Shown: piece by piece, positions 20,032 through 31,540 of the stretch
Layout of the letters: each line of letters starts with the position of its first letter
Position numbering within the stretch: position 1 is the stretch's first letter
Assembly (NCBI GenBank): GCA_040754295.1
Contig: JBFMCQ010000009.1
Span: forward strand, 1 to 64,000
Reading direction: 5' to 3'
Source of the DNA: Solimonas sp040754295
Lineage (GTDB): Bacteria; Pseudomonadota; Gammaproteobacteria; Nevskiales; Nevskiaceae
DNA length: 64,000 bases
Notes under the pieces: model-generated
Databases searched by the model: none
What the model was told of the DNA's origin: nothing
Seen by the model: only the letters and a program-made list of their open reading frames with translations
Program-made: the position numbers and the translations under genes

Positions 20032-23000
20032 GCTTCAATGAGGCCGCGGTTCTTCACCGCGGAAAACGGGCCTGCAGCTTTTCTAGCTTGCCGCCGGGCC
20101 GCTTGCTTCAATGAGGCCGCGGTTCTTCACCGCGGAAAACGAGGAAGAAGCTGATGAAGCACATTATTCGATATGTGCTTCAATGAGGCCGCGGTTCTTC
20201 ACCGCGGAAAACATCCGGGCATTGTCGTTCCGCTCGGCGGCGACATGAGCTTCAATGAGGCCGCGGTTCTTCACCGCGGAAAACGAGCTTGTGCTAGAGG
20301 CCAAGAAGCAGCGCGCAATCATGCTTCAATGAGGCCGCGGTTCTTCACCGCGGAAAACTCGCGATTGCCGCACCGGCCGCAGTCCCGAGCGTCTGGCTTC
20401 AATGAGGCCGCGGTTCTTCACCGCGGAAAACCGACGGCGGTGCCGGCAAGCGCGCGGCGGTCGCGCGGCTTCAATGAGGCCGCGGTTCTTCACCGCGGAA
20501 AACCTCGATGCGCACCCGCCCATCCGGTACCTGGGCCGGGCTTCAATGAGGCCGCGGTTCTTCACCGCGGAAAACCGGAAGGGCGCGACGAGTCCGACCG
20601 CAGTAACGACGCTTCAATGAGGCCGCGGTTCTTCACCGCGGAAAACATGGCTGTCGAGGCGAGACACGACGCGCAAAGTTGAGCTTCAATGAGGCCGCGG
20701 TTCTTCACCGCGGAAAACTTTCAAATGTCGCGATCCGCGGCGGGGAATTTGTTCTGCTTCAATGAGGCCGCGGTTCTTCACCGCGGAAAACGTCGCCGAT
20801 CTGCTTGCGCATCCACGGCTCGTTCAGGCTTCAATGAGGCCGCGGTTCTTCACCGCGGAAAACTCCCACGTTCGCTTGGTAAACGCCAACAGCGGCGCCG
20901 CTTCAATGAGGCCGCGGTTCTTCACCGCGGAAAACCGCACAGGACTGCCCGCCTGCGATGGAACGGCCGCAGCTTCAATGAGGCCGCGGTTCTTCACCGC
21001 GGAAAACCAACCGGCGTATGGGTAGCAGCAGGTGATCGACTCAGCTTCAATGAGGCCGCGGTTCTTCACCGCGGAAAACCTTAAGGAAGACGCCACCGGC
21101 ACAACGGCTACGGACGCTTCAATGAGGCCGCGGTTCTTCACCGCGGAAAACTGCTCGTCACGCTCGACCCTGAGACGATCGAGCGGGCGGCTTCAATGAG
21201 GCCGCGGTTCTTCACCGCGGAAAACAGCGCAGAGGCCGCGATGCAGGATGCGGAGCGCCGCGCTTCAATGAGGCCGCGGTTCTTCACCGCGGAAAACCCT
21301 CGCGGCACACGTCGCACGCCGCTTCCATCGTTTCGCTTCAATGAGGCCGCGGTTCTTCACCGCGGAAAACGGCCTACACCCCTGGATCGGCCGAGGTGTT
21401 CGCGGGCTTCAATGAGGCCGCGGTTCTTCACCGCGGAAAACTGGGAATTGGTGGGAACGATCGTTCCCTCCGTTTCCCGCTTCAATGAGGCCGCGGTTCT
21501 TCACCGCGGAAAACCAAGCGGGGGCCGTGTGGGAAAGTGCGGCGGGTCTTGCTTCAATGAGGCCGCGGTTCTTCACCGCGGAAAACCGGCTGCGCTGTCG
21601 TCGTGACCAGCGACGCCGCCCGGCTTCAATGAGGCCGCGGTTCTTCACCGCGGAAAACTGACGAGCATCGCCTTCGCGGTGCGGCAGTGCTGCTCGCTTC
21701 AATGAGGCCGCGGTTCTTCACCGCGGAAAACCCGGCGCGTTCCAAGTCGAGTTCGACACCACACTGAAGCTTCAATGAGGCCGCGGTTCTTCACCGCGGA
21801 AAACGGCGCCGGATACCTGGGAAGTCGCCCTGTCGACCGGGCTTCAATGAGGCCGCGGTTCTTCACCGCGGAAAACGCCGTCAGTGCACCAGATCGCTCG
21901 GACTCTCCAGCTCGCTTCAATGAGGCCGCGGTTCTTCACCGCGGAAAACTGGTTTCGGGATGAGGTCGAGCGGTGGTTTCGGGAGCTTCAATGAGGCCGC
22001 GGTTCTTCACCGCGGAAAACGACGATGACGCCGAGACGTGGTTCCATGTCCTGCACGCTTCAATGAGGCCGCGGTTCTTCACCGCGGAAAACCGAGCTGT
22101 GAGTCCGTGCTGATGTCGTGGACCTGGGGCTTCAATGAGGCCGCGGTTCTTCACCGCGGAAAACGTCGGTGATGTCGGCACTCGGCGGGGCTCCCGCAGG
22201 GCTTCAATGAGGCCGCGGTTCTTCACCGCGGAAAACGTCGACAAGAGCCATGGCCCACGCAAGTTGGTGCTGCTTCAATGAGGCCGCGGTTCTTCACCGC
22301 GGAAAACGCGCACGCCTGAGCGGAACCAGGGGCGGCGGACGGCATGCTTCAATGAGGCCGCGGTTCTTCACCGCGGAAAACGTTCCGGGGATGGCTTGCA
22401 TGGGTGGTGGATTTACGCCGCTTCAATGAGGCCGCGGTTCTTCACCGCGGAAAACGTCGGCGCGACTACGGCGGCGTAGGGTCATGCTGAACGCTTCAAT
22501 GAGGCCGCGGTTCTTCACCGCGGAAAACCGCTGATGACGTACTCGTTCGAGACCTCACGCAGCAGCTTCAATGAGGCCGCGGTTCTTCACCGCGGAAAAC
22601 CAGGCGTCCGGCGCCGGACGAAGAACCTTTGACCACGGCTTCAATGAGGCCGCGGTTCTTCACCGCGGAAAACCCCCACTGAAGTGCTGGTTGCTCAAAC
22701 CCGCTTCGGGCTTCAATGAGGCCGCGGTTCTTCACCGCGGAAAACGCTTCTTCTTCTTCTGACCGATCACGCAGTTGATGGGCTTCAATGAGGCCGCGGT
22801 TCTTCACCGCGGAAAACAAGGGCGCGCTGGGCCTGGAGAATTCCGAACAGGCGGCTTCAATGAGGCCGCGGTTCTTCACCGCGGAAAACATGGATATGGT
22901 TGAGCGGATAATTGCGGTGTACGGTGAGCTTCAATGAGGCCGCGGTTCTTCACCGCGGAAAACACACCAAGCGCAGGATGTGGGCGCTACCACCAGACGC

Positions 23001-26000
23001 TTCAATGAGGCCGCGGTTCTTCACCGCGGAAAACGCACGATTGGCAGCTGGCCGCCGAACGGCACGTCGTCGCTTCAATGAGGCCGCGGTTCTTCACCGC
23101 GGAAAACCGGACGAGGACTTCGCGCACGGCGAGGCCGCCGTGGCTTCAATGAGGCCGCGGTTCTTCACCGCGGAAAACTACAGTGTAGCGCAACCGGCCC
23201 CGACCAGTAATATACGCTTCAATGAGGCCGCGGTTCTTCACCGCGGAAAACACGGGCGCGCTCTCGCCGCAGGAACTCCGAGCACGGGGCTTCAATGAGG
23301 CCGCGGTTCTTCACCGCGGAAAACCGTTTGTCAAATCGTCCATGTTCCAGATTATACCGGGCTTCAATGAGGCCGCGGTTCTTCACCGCGGAAAACCGAT
23401 CGTCAGCCTGGTCTGTTCAGTCTGCAGGCCGGGCTTCAATGAGGCCGCGGTTCTTCACCGCGGAAAACGGCTGATCCTGCTGGAAATGTGCCGGCCGGAA
23501 CACCTGCTTCAATGAGGCCGCGGTTCTTCACCGCGGAAAACGCGCTCGCCGACCGCGCGGCTTGACCGTGGGGGCGGCGGCTTCAATGAGGCCGCGGTTC
23601 TTCACCGCGGAAAACGCTCTTCCTGCCGAGCACATGGCGTCCGCCCTTGCCGCTTCAATGAGGCCGCGGTTCTTCACCGCGGAAAACTACGTCGTCACCG
23701 GAAACATCTCTCTCGTTGCCGGTGCGCTTCAATGAGGCCGCGGTTCTTCACCGCGGAAAACGACTGAAGGAGCAGTGGGAAGCGAATTACTCGGTAGGGC
23801 TTCAATGAGGCCGCGGTTCTTCACCGCGGAAAACCCCAAGGAATCCTGAGATGACGTCGCTGACAATCGGCTTCAATGAGGCCGCGGTTCTTCACCGCGG
23901 AAAACTGCCGGAACGGCATCGGGAACTGAGCAGCGGATCGACGCTTCAATGAGGCCGCGGTTCTTCACCGCGGAAAACGGCAGACGCAGGCGTATACGCT
24001 CCGCGTGCTTCCAGGCTTCAATGAGGCCGCGGTTCTTCACCGCGGAAAACGCGGCACTGGGGCTGATTACCGACGGCACGACCGCCGCTTCAATGAGGCC
24101 GCGGTTCTTCACCGCGGAAAACCGCCCACGTGTGGCGGCAGATGGAGATAGGTACCATGCTTCAATGAGGCCGCGGTTCTTCACCGCGGAAAACGCGGAC
24201 GCGGATCACCGCGGGCTGCGCGTCTGCCGCGCTTCAATGAGGCCGCGGTTCTTCACCGCGGAAAACTACTACATCGTCGCGTCGTGTCCATTGCCATGCG
24301 ATGCTTCAATGAGGCCGCGGTTCTTCACCGCGGAAAACGATGGGATAGTATTCATCCCCAAGACCGGTGCTGTTGCTTCAATGAGGCCGCGGTTCTTCAC
24401 CGCGGAAAACGGGTAACCTACACCTCCGGGCTTTGTATTCGCGCCCGGCTTCAATGAGGCCGCGGTTCTTCACCGCGGAAAACAAGGCGCTGCGCGAGCT
24501 GGTGGACGCCGTCCGGCAGGCTTCAATGAGGCCGCGGTTCTTCACCGCGGAAAACCGGCACCGTTGGGTGACGGCCGAGGATGCCGCGGTGCTTCAATGA
24601 GGCCGCGGTTCTTCACCGCGGAAAACCCGGAGGATGCAAAGTTGGCACGGCTCGCGTCCAGGCTTCAATGAGGCCGCGGTTCTTCACCGCGGAAAACATG
24701 CGTGTGCTGCGGTGGATGCCCCCGGCAGGTAGCCGCTTCAATGAGGCCGCGGTTCTTCACCGCGGAAAACTCGTCGACGAAGCGCTGACGAAGGCCGGCT
24801 TTCAGCTTCAATGAGGCCGCGGTTCTTCACCGCGGAAAACGGCTGTATTCGCCGCGCACCGGGTACGTGGCCGAGGCGCTTCAATGAGGCCGCGGTTCTT
24901 CACCGCGGAAAACGCTGCGCCGCGACGGCCGCGGCCACTGGCCCGCCGGGCTTCAATGAGGCCGCGGTTCTTCACCGCGGAAAACCAGCTCACGTGAACA
25001 GCCGGGGAAACTGTTCGCCCCGGCTTCAATGAGGCCGCGGTTCTTCACCGCGGAAAACGCGCTATTTGCGAGACAGGCCGGCCGGCCTTCCTCCTGGCTT
25101 CAATGAGGCCGCGGTTCTTCACCGCGGAAAACGCGCTGGTGCGCCGCTTCGAGCGTCACGGCCTTCGAGGCTTCAATGAGGCCGCGGTTCTTCACCGCGG
25201 AAAACCGGCATGGGCATCGGCCTGTTCCCGGTGGCTGCTCCGGCTTCAATGAGGCCGCGGTTCTTCACCGCGGAAAACACGGCGACAATGGCGTGTTCAG
25301 CACCAGCGGCTCGGCGCTTCAATGAGGCCGCGGTTCTTCACCGCGGAAAACCTCGACGTTGCTGCGGATTTTTCGCGCGAACACCTCGCTTCAATGAGGC
25401 CGCGGTTCTTCACCGCGGAAAACGCCTGCCGGTAACGTACCGCCGTGGATGAGGAATCAAGCTTCAATGAGGCCGCGGTTCTTCACCGCGGAAAACATTC
25501 CGGCAGCCCGGCGGCCGGTCGCCGCTTGCCGAGCTTCAATGAGGCCGCGGTTCTTCACCGCGGAAAACCACGGTAGCCGCGAGGGCACGGTTCCACAGGC
25601 CGATGCTTCAATGAGGCCGCGGTTCTTCACCGCGGAAAACATTCACTCCACAGCTGCTCGATCCGACTGATGCCCTGCTTCAATGAGGCCGCGGTTCTTC
25701 ACCGCGGAAAACCGTATGAGCGCGAACTGAGGTTGATGCCGCACCTTCTTGCGCTTCAATGAGGCCGCGGTTCTTCACCGCGGAAAACGCGGGCGTTCAC
25801 CAAGTTCGACGCCTACGCGCTGGCGCTTCAATGAGGCCGCGGTTCTTCACCGCGGAAAACGTCTTGATACTTGAGCACCCCACCGCGCGTGCCGATGCTT
25901 CAATGAGGCCGCGGTTCTTCACCGCGGAAAACGTTGATCGCGTCGTCATCGAGCCGACGATCAAGCGGCTTCAATGAGGCCGCGGTTCTTCACCGCGGAA

Positions 26001-28245
26001 AACCCGTCACCGACCGCCTCGATCGCCTGCTCGGCAAAGCTTCAATGAGGCCGCGGTTCTTCACCGCGGAAAACGCTCCGGTGCTATCGGTGTAATGCAG
26101 ATCATGCCGGGCTTCAATGAGGCCGCGGTTCTTCACCGCGGAAAACAGGAGCCAAGGATTGCGTAACTTTGATCAAAGACGATGCTTCAATGAGGCCGCG
26201 GTTCTTCACCGCGGAAAACACCACGTGAAACAGGAGATGATTATCCTATCTTCTCGCTTCAATGAGGCCGCGGTTCTTCACCGCGGAAAACTGCTGGTGC
26301 GCCTGCCGCTATCGGGCAGCTGTTTCATGCTTCAATGAGGCCGCGGTTCTTCACCGCGGAAAACCCCGCGCGGTGTCGATAGTGCCACAGGCGGACGATG
26401 CGCTTCAATGAGGCCGCGGTTCTTCACCGCGGAAAACCGGGCGAGCCCTTGATACCATCGCCCTCGAGGGTCGGCTTCAATGAGGCCGCGGTTCTTCACC
26501 GCGGAAAACTGCCGTCGACTTCAGGAACTGCTCACGCGTCTCATTGCTTCAATGAGGCCGCGGTTCTTCACCGCGGAAAACGAGCCGCATGCGGTGTCGC
26601 CGCCGATAGAGCTGTCAGCTTCAATGAGGCCGCGGTTCTTCACCGCGGAAAACACGCGCCTTAACGGCGACGCAATCAAACAGTTGTACCGGCTTCAATG
26701 AGGCCGCGGTTCTTCACCGCGGAAAACCGGCGTCGGCGAGGTGGCCGGATCGCCCTGCACCAGGCTTCAATGAGGCCGCGGTTCTTCACCGCGGAAAACG
26801 AGCTGTTGCGATGCACGATTTGCGCGTTTTGTGCCCGCTTCAATGAGGCCGCGGTTCTTCACCGCGGAAAACCCAGATACTCCGTGTCCAGATAACTGAA
26901 CGCGCCTCCGCTTCAATGAGGCCGCGGTTCTTCACCGCGGAAAACAGGACACCGAAGACGCCGAGCGCATCGCCGCGCGCATGCTTCAATGAGGCCGCGG
27001 TTCTTCACCGCGGAAAACCAGATGGATGTGATGGTCGAAGGCCGGGACGGGACGCTTCAATGAGGCCGCGGTTCTTCACCGCGGAAAACAAGCAGATGGG
27101 TGGCACCAGAAGCGCTGCGACAAGGGCTTCAATGAGGCCGCGGTTCTTCACCGCGGAAAACGCGTCGACTGGGTGATCTCTGGCGGCGAGAGTGGCCCGC
27201 TTCAATGAGGCCGCGGTTCTTCACCGCGGAAAACGGGCGCACGCCCAGCGGCCGGTCTTCGTCGCTCTTGCTTCAATGAGGCCGCGGTTCTTCACCGCGG
27301 AAAACAAGGAGCGCGCGATGTGCGAAGGGAAGATGGAACCGTGCTTCAATGAGGCCGCGGTTCTTCACCGCGGAAAACACGCACACTTCAACGCACATCG
27401 GAGTGCTCCTGCCGCTTCAATGAGGCCGCGGTTCTTCACCGCGGAAAACCACGTTCCGGGCGTCGCAATACGACCGCTTCCTGGCGGCTTCAATGAGGCC
27501 GCGGTTCTTCACCGCGGAAAACGCGATGCGCCGGCAGGCGATGCAGTCGTGCTCGCCGCTTCAATGAGGCCGCGGTTCTTCACCGCGGAAAACGCTGCGT
27601 GGGATGTGGCGCTCGGCCAGGCCCGCGGCGCTTCAATGAGGCCGCGGTTCTTCACCGCGGAAAACGGGGGCGGTGTGAAACCCGTCGTCATCGGCAACGC
27701 TGCTTCAATGAGGCCGCGGTTCTTCACCGCGGAAAACCCTTCCCACCCTTTGCGTGAGGCAAATTTTATGAAAGCTTCAATGAGGCCGCGGTTCTTCACC
27801 GCGGAAAACTCGTTAGTAGGTGATTTCGCTGAATGGCTGGCGTGCTTCAATGAGGCCGCGGTTCTTCACCGCGGAAAACCTTCACTAATCTAGATGTCAA
27901 AACGTCGAGTGATCTGCTTCAATGAGGCCGCGGTTCTTCACCGCGGAAAACCCGGTCGCCGGTGCCGCTCGCCGACGGGGGCACGGCCGGCTTCAATGAG
28001 GCCGCGGTTCTTCACCGCGGAAAACACACTGGTGATTGCCTACGGGTCGGGTACCGATGGTATGCTTCAATGAGGCCGCGGTTCTTCACCGCGGAAAACG
28101 GGTCGCGGGGCGGTACGAGGGAGCGGTGTGCATGCGCTTCAATGAGGCCGCGGTTCTTCACCGCGGAAAACGTGGCGATGACGCTGATCGGGCCGCAGAA
28201 TTCGATGTTGCTTCAATGAGGCCGCGGTTCTTCACCGCGGAAAAC
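20032..28245 (-). CRISPR. CRISPR array, 114 repeats / 113 spacers (type I-G)
   Basis: The 36-nt repeat reads on the plus strand from GCTTCAATGAGGCC through the palindromic arms CCGCGG-ttcttca-CCGCGG to GAAAAC. All 114 copies I counted are the same. Repeat starts are 70-76 nt apart, so spacers are 34-40 nt (mostly 36). Read on the minus strand the repeat begins GTTTTCCGCGG and ends ATTGAAGC, the usual type I 8-nt crRNA handle, so transcription is leftward. The leader and newest spacers are at the right end next to cas2; the oldest end (20032) abuts the rrn terminator. Short reading frames across it only translate the repeats. Even the trailer-end repeats are intact, which is unusual for so long an array. 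Confidence 0.99.
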
Positions 28246-28479
28246 TGCCCTTACCCAACTCCATGACGCAACACGCCCGCAGTGTCGTTCTGCGAGCGCT
28301 GCCGATTTTGAGGGCAGGGCGCGCGGCAGACAAGGGGGACGAGGGCCTTGTCTGCCGCTACAACTGTCGGATTGTTAAAGAACAACGGCGTTGCGAGCGC
28401 TTCTTGGTCTACGGTTCGTCAAAGGACCGCTCGCTGGTCTGAGGCGGACCGTGCCCTGGACCGATGTTACATAGACCCG
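28246..28479 (-). promoter_or_regulatory. CRISPR leader with boxA-like element and hairpin
   Basis: Region between cas2 and the first repeat. Read leftward it contains a possible -35 TTGACG (28422-28417), a boxA-like GTTCTTTAACAAT (28383-28371), then a perfect 13-bp inverted repeat GCGGCAGACAAGG / CCTTGTCTGCCGC (28323-28335 and 28346-28358) about 80 nt before the first repeat. No protein gene seen. Confidence 0.75.
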
Positions 28480-28782
28480 TCAGACGATCGTCGGCTCCCG
28501 TCGCACCGGGCTGAAGCTCTTTCCCAAGCTGATCACGCGCGGCTTGACCGTGTCTGCCGGGCCGAGGTCGAGCATGACGACGTGATCGTGCCCTTCGACG
28601 ATGATGCCGTCCAGTAGGGCCAGCAGTTCCGCTTGGCGCCGCGGCGAAAGCCGGCACTGGAATACCGAAAGCTGTAGCCATTCGCCGTAACCGTTCATGA
28701 TCTGGAAGATCCGCCGCCAGCGCTTCTGGTCGGAGATGTCGTAGCTGACGATGTACAGATGCTCAAAGGCGGCCGTCGCCAT
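28480..28782 (-). CDS. cas2: CRISPR-associated endonuclease Cas2
   Basis: Structural dimer of the spacer-integration complex (100 aa). It has the ferredoxin-like N-terminus MATAAFEHLYIVSYDISDQK, with the conserved Asp at residue 15, and the usual length. The ATG at 28782 has GGGAGG upstream and lies 17 bp after the cas4-cas1 stop. Any longer frame upstream is antisense or shifted cas1 sequence. Together with Cas4-Cas1 it inserts new spacers at the leader end, 235 bp away. Confidence 0.95.
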   Translation of the reverse strand: MATAAFEHLYIVSYDISDQKRWRRIFQIMNGYGEWLQLSVFQCRLSPRRQAELLALLDGIIVEGHDHVVMLDLGPADTVKPRVISLGKSFSPVRREPTIV

Positions 28783-28799
28783 GTGCCCTCCCGGTGCGT

Positions 28800-30518
28800 T
28801 CAACGCGTCGTGAAGTTTGGATTCTCCGGCAGCTCGCCGAGCAGGAAGCGGCTCAGCAGCCGCAGCTGCAGCTCGATCAGCCGCCGGTAGCTGACTTTGT
28901 ATCCGAACAGCGGATGCGTGATTTCGTGCGCCAGGCGCCGCTCGAACGTGCCGATGAACCGCTTGCGCCCTTCCTCCGACAGATTCACGCGGCCCGCGCC
29001 GCCCACGAAGTCGGTCGGGCGGATCTCGCCGTTGTTGATGGCCTGGATGACGGCCGAGTCCGCGATCAAGGGTCTGAACGGCTCCATCATGTCGAGTGCC
29101 AGCGCGGGCCTTCCATAACGCGGCTGGTGGTAGAAACCGCGGTACGCATCGAAGCCGACGCTGGCCGCGGTGACCGTGAAGCTGCGTGTCAGCATGCTGT
29201 ATGCAAACGACAGCAGCGCGTTGACCGGGTCCGCGGGTGGGCGGCGATTGCGCTGGGTGAAGTCGAAGGAGAAGCTGGCCGCACCCGGGTCGCGTTTGAG
29301 CAGATTGGCGAACGCACCGAAGTAGATCGAAGCGCCATTTCCTTCGATACCCAGCAGCTCTGCAAGGCTCCGCGCACGCACCGCTGTCTTGATTGCATGG
29401 TCCAGCTGATCCAGCAGCGGCTCCACCGGCTGCTCGCCGCGCCAGTTGCGGCGCAGCATCACGCGGCTGTTGACGAGCTTGGCACGCACCCAGCCTTTGG
29501 CCAGTGCCAGGCACACGGTCTGGTCTTCTGCGGCGCGATGCTGCGCAATCCGCAGCTCCACGTTCTTGTGGCCCACGCCGGCCGTGTAGCCGAGGAACCA
29601 GCCGCCGAAGCTTTGCCAGACGACGGGTATCTCGCGACGCATCAGCTCGTGCAGCGTCGGCGTCGTCATGTACACGTTGCCTTGCAGAACGACCTGCGAC
29701 ACTTCCGCGAGCCGTGGCCGGGCGACCAGCTTTTCATCCACCGTGATCTCCAGGTTTTCGCCGTCCTTGGCAACCTTCGCCTTGTTGGCCTGCACGTACA
29801 CGGGCAGGGATTCGGCGATGCCCACCGCAAGCGGACGCGGCGGCGTCTCCTGGCGCTTGAGGAAATTCACTTCGTCCGGCAGGCAGATGCCCACCAGCGA
29901 GCAGCGCGGGCACTTCGGAGAATCCTCCAGCGGAGCCGGGATGCGCCCACCCAGGGCGATGCCGCGCAGGCCGTGGATGGCCGAGAGCGTCAGATCGCGC
30001 AGCTCTGCGTCGAAGGGGACGGCGACGCGCTCGCGCGACTGTGCGAAGTAGAGAACGCCGGAATCGCAGGTATAGCCCTGATCCTCCAGCAGCAGCCCCT
30101 GCACGCACAGCTGCACCCGCTCCGGGTCGTATGCGCCGCGGGCCACGTGCGGGCGCTTGCCGCGCTTGTAGTCGACCGGCTGCACGCGCCCGTCCTCGAC
30201 CTCGATCAGATCCATCCTGGCAATGAGCCCGAGCCGGTTCGACGAGACGGTGATGGAGCGCGCATGGATACGTTCGCCGGCGTCGGCCTCCTCCGGCGAC
30301 GGCAGTGCGCCGCCGGGCGTGTCCACGCGCCTGTGCCGGTACCGGCCTTCGACCGTATCGCTCGAATCCGCCCATTCGCCCTGCACCCATTCGAGATAGG
30401 AAAGGCGAGGGCAGTACACGTACTCGTTGATCATGCGCGCCGGCAGCAACGGCTGGTCGCCAGTCAGCTCCGGGAAGGGCAGTGGCAGCTCGTGTTGCGT
30501 GGGCGCGTCGCTGGGCAT
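28800..30518 (-). CDS. cas4-cas1: Cas4-Cas1 fusion (type I-G adaptation)
   Basis: Fused adaptation enzyme of 572 aa. The Cas4 half (about 1-225) has four Fe-S cysteines (36, 203, 206, 212) and RecB-type nuclease residues (D103; D116 and K118 in VDYKRG), and selects and trims PAM-containing prespacers. The Cas1 half (about 235-572) has the catalytic triad E392 (IEGNGAS), H464 (GFYHQP) and D476 (ALALDMME), and integrates spacers. This fusion is a hallmark of type I-U/I-G and some other subtypes. The interference genes are about 19 kb away, an unusual separation. Confidence 0.95.
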   Translation of the reverse strand: MPSDAPTQHELPLPFPELTGDQPLLPARMINEYVYCPRLSYLEWVQGEWADSSDTVEGRYRHRRVDTPGGALPSPEEADAGERIHARSITVSSNRLGLIARMDLIEVEDGRVQPVDYKRGKRPHVARGAYDPERVQLCVQGLLLEDQGYTCDSGVLYFAQSRERVAVPFDAELRDLTLSAIHGLRGIALGGRIPAPLEDSPKCPRCSLVGICLPDEVNFLKRQETPPRPLAVGIAESLPVYVQANKAKVAKDGENLEITVDEKLVARPRLAEVSQVVLQGNVYMTTPTLHELMRREIPVVWQSFGGWFLGYTAGVGHKNVELRIAQHRAAEDQTVCLALAKGWVRAKLVNSRVMLRRNWRGEQPVEPLLDQLDHAIKTAVRARSLAELLGIEGNGASIYFGAFANLLKRDPGAASFSFDFTQRNRRPPADPVNALLSFAYSMLTRSFTVTAASVGFDAYRGFYHQPRYGRPALALDMMEPFRPLIADSAVIQAINNGEIRPTDFVGGAGRVNLSEEGRKRFIGTFERRLAHEITHPLFGYKVSYRRLIELQLRLLSRFLLGELPENPNFTTR

Positions 30519-30634
30519 GGGCAGTTACGCGGGGGCTCCCTTGATGCTGAGACTCGTCGGATGCGCGCCGGTACTTTACCATGCCATCCGCACTTGTCTT
30601 GCATAGGTGGCACCCGCGTATTACGCTGCCGGAC

Positions 30635-30889
30635 ATGAAGAGTGTGACCGTACGCTTGCCGGAAGCCCTGGCCGCTTCCATCGAGGCGGAATCGCGTGGG
30701 CGCAAGATCTCGAAGTCCGACGTCATCCGTGAGCGCCTCGAGCAGGCCGGCCGTGCGGACCGAAGCACGGCGGCGCCGCCGATGATCGCGGACCTGATCG
30801 GCTCGGTGGACGGCTTGCCGCGTGATCTGAGCAACCGCAAGAAGCATTACCTTCGCGCCACGGACTATGGCCGCAAGCGTCCTCGTTGA
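30635..30889 (+). CDS. ribbon-helix-helix antitoxin
   Basis: Small DNA-binding protein (84 aa) starting MKSVTVRLPEALAASIEAES, a CopG/RHH beta-strand plus helix, with ISKSDVIRERLEQ as the second helix. The C-terminal part (SVDGLPRDLSNRKKHYL) would wrap the toxin. It overlaps the PIN-domain gene by 23 bp, as in VapBC pairs, and probably autorepresses. The longer frame from 30581 is not needed. Confidence 0.8.
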   Translation: MKSVTVRLPEALAASIEAESRGRKISKSDVIRERLEQAGRADRSTAAPPMIADLIGSVDGLPRDLSNRKKHYLRATDYGRKRPR

Positions 30890-31277
30890 CGCCGGCTTCC
30901 TCGTCGCACTGCTGAGCCGCCGCGACGGCCATCACGAATGGGCGGCCGCGCAGACGGCGAATTACGCGCCGCCGTGGGAAACCTGCGAAGCGGCGTTGTC
31001 CGAAGCGTTTCACCTGCTCGGCCCGCGCGGCGCTCCGGCCCTGCGCGCCATGCTTGCGCGCGGCTTGCTGCGCATCGGCTTCGGGCTGGGCGAGCATGTG
31101 GAGCCGGTGCTGCGGCTCATGCACAAGTACGCCCACGTGCCGATGAGCCTGGCTGACGCCTGCCTGGTGCGCATGACCGAGCTGCTGGCCGAGTCCACGC
31201 TCCTGACGACCGACACCGATTTCCGCGTTTATCGCCGCCACAGCCGGCAGATGGTTCCGGTACGGATGCCGGAGTGA
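30867..31277 (+). CDS. PIN-domain toxin (VapC-like ribonuclease)
   Basis: Putative Mg2+-dependent RNase toxin of 136 aa. Acidic PIN residues are visible in VLVDAGFLVALL (D8), SEAFHL (E45 region), SLADACLVRM (D95 region) and LLTTDTDFRVYR (the two late Asp). It is paired with the overlapping RHH antitoxin. It was probably mobilised with the other TA genes that fill the gap between the two cas modules. Confidence 0.82.
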   Translation: MAASVLVDAGFLVALLSRRDGHHEWAAAQTANYAPPWETCEAALSEAFHLLGPRGAPALRAMLARGLLRIGFGLGEHVEPVLRLMHKYAHVPMSLADACLVRMTELLAESTLLTTDTDFRVYRRHSRQMVPVRMPE

Positions 31278-31285
31278 ACACGGCA

Positions 31286-31464
31286 GGCCGTGGAGGATCG
31301 TCAGCCGTCGTCGCGCAACCCCCGCCGCGCATCCGCGCCGCCACTGATGGCCGCTCCGCGCCGCTCACCTGCCGCAGGCGATCCGCAACTTCCCTGAGCG
31401 GCCCGTCCTTCAGCTCCCGCGACTTCTCCGCGAACCCTCGCGCCCGCTCGAACGCCTCGTCCAT
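31286..31464 (-). other. gap with a possible short leftward coding remnant
   Basis: Between the PIN gene and the next TA pair. A minus-strand frame from 31464 begins MDEAFERARGFAEKSRELK, a plausible charged helical start, and stays open into the antisense of the PIN gene. No family is recognised; it may be a gene remnant or chance in GC-rich DNA. Confidence 0.2.
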
Positions 31465-31470
31465 CCGGCA

Positions 31471-31512
31471 TTGACATCCCCATATGTGCTACTAAACTAA
31501 GTCCGCTGGACT
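31471..31512 (+). promoter_or_regulatory. promoter and operator of phd-PIN pair
   Basis: The -35 is TTGACA (31471-31476), the spacer 16 bp and the -10 TAAACT (31493-31498), followed by the palindrome AGTCC-GCT-GGACT (31500-31512), a likely antitoxin-binding operator. Confidence 0.5.
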
Positions 31513-31540
31513 CATACCTCCGTGCAGACGTGAACACGTC

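Noticed and set aside
20032..28245. Many reading frames with repeated FFTAEN, NEAAVLHRGK or FSAVKNRGLIEA segments
   Set aside because: They only translate the CRISPR repeat in different frames; the 36-nt unit is a multiple of three, so frames stay open by chance.
20032..28245. Transcription of the array on the plus strand
   Set aside because: The plus-strand repeat end is GAAAAC, while the minus-strand end ATTGAAGC is the usual type I handle; cas2 and the leader are at the right end.
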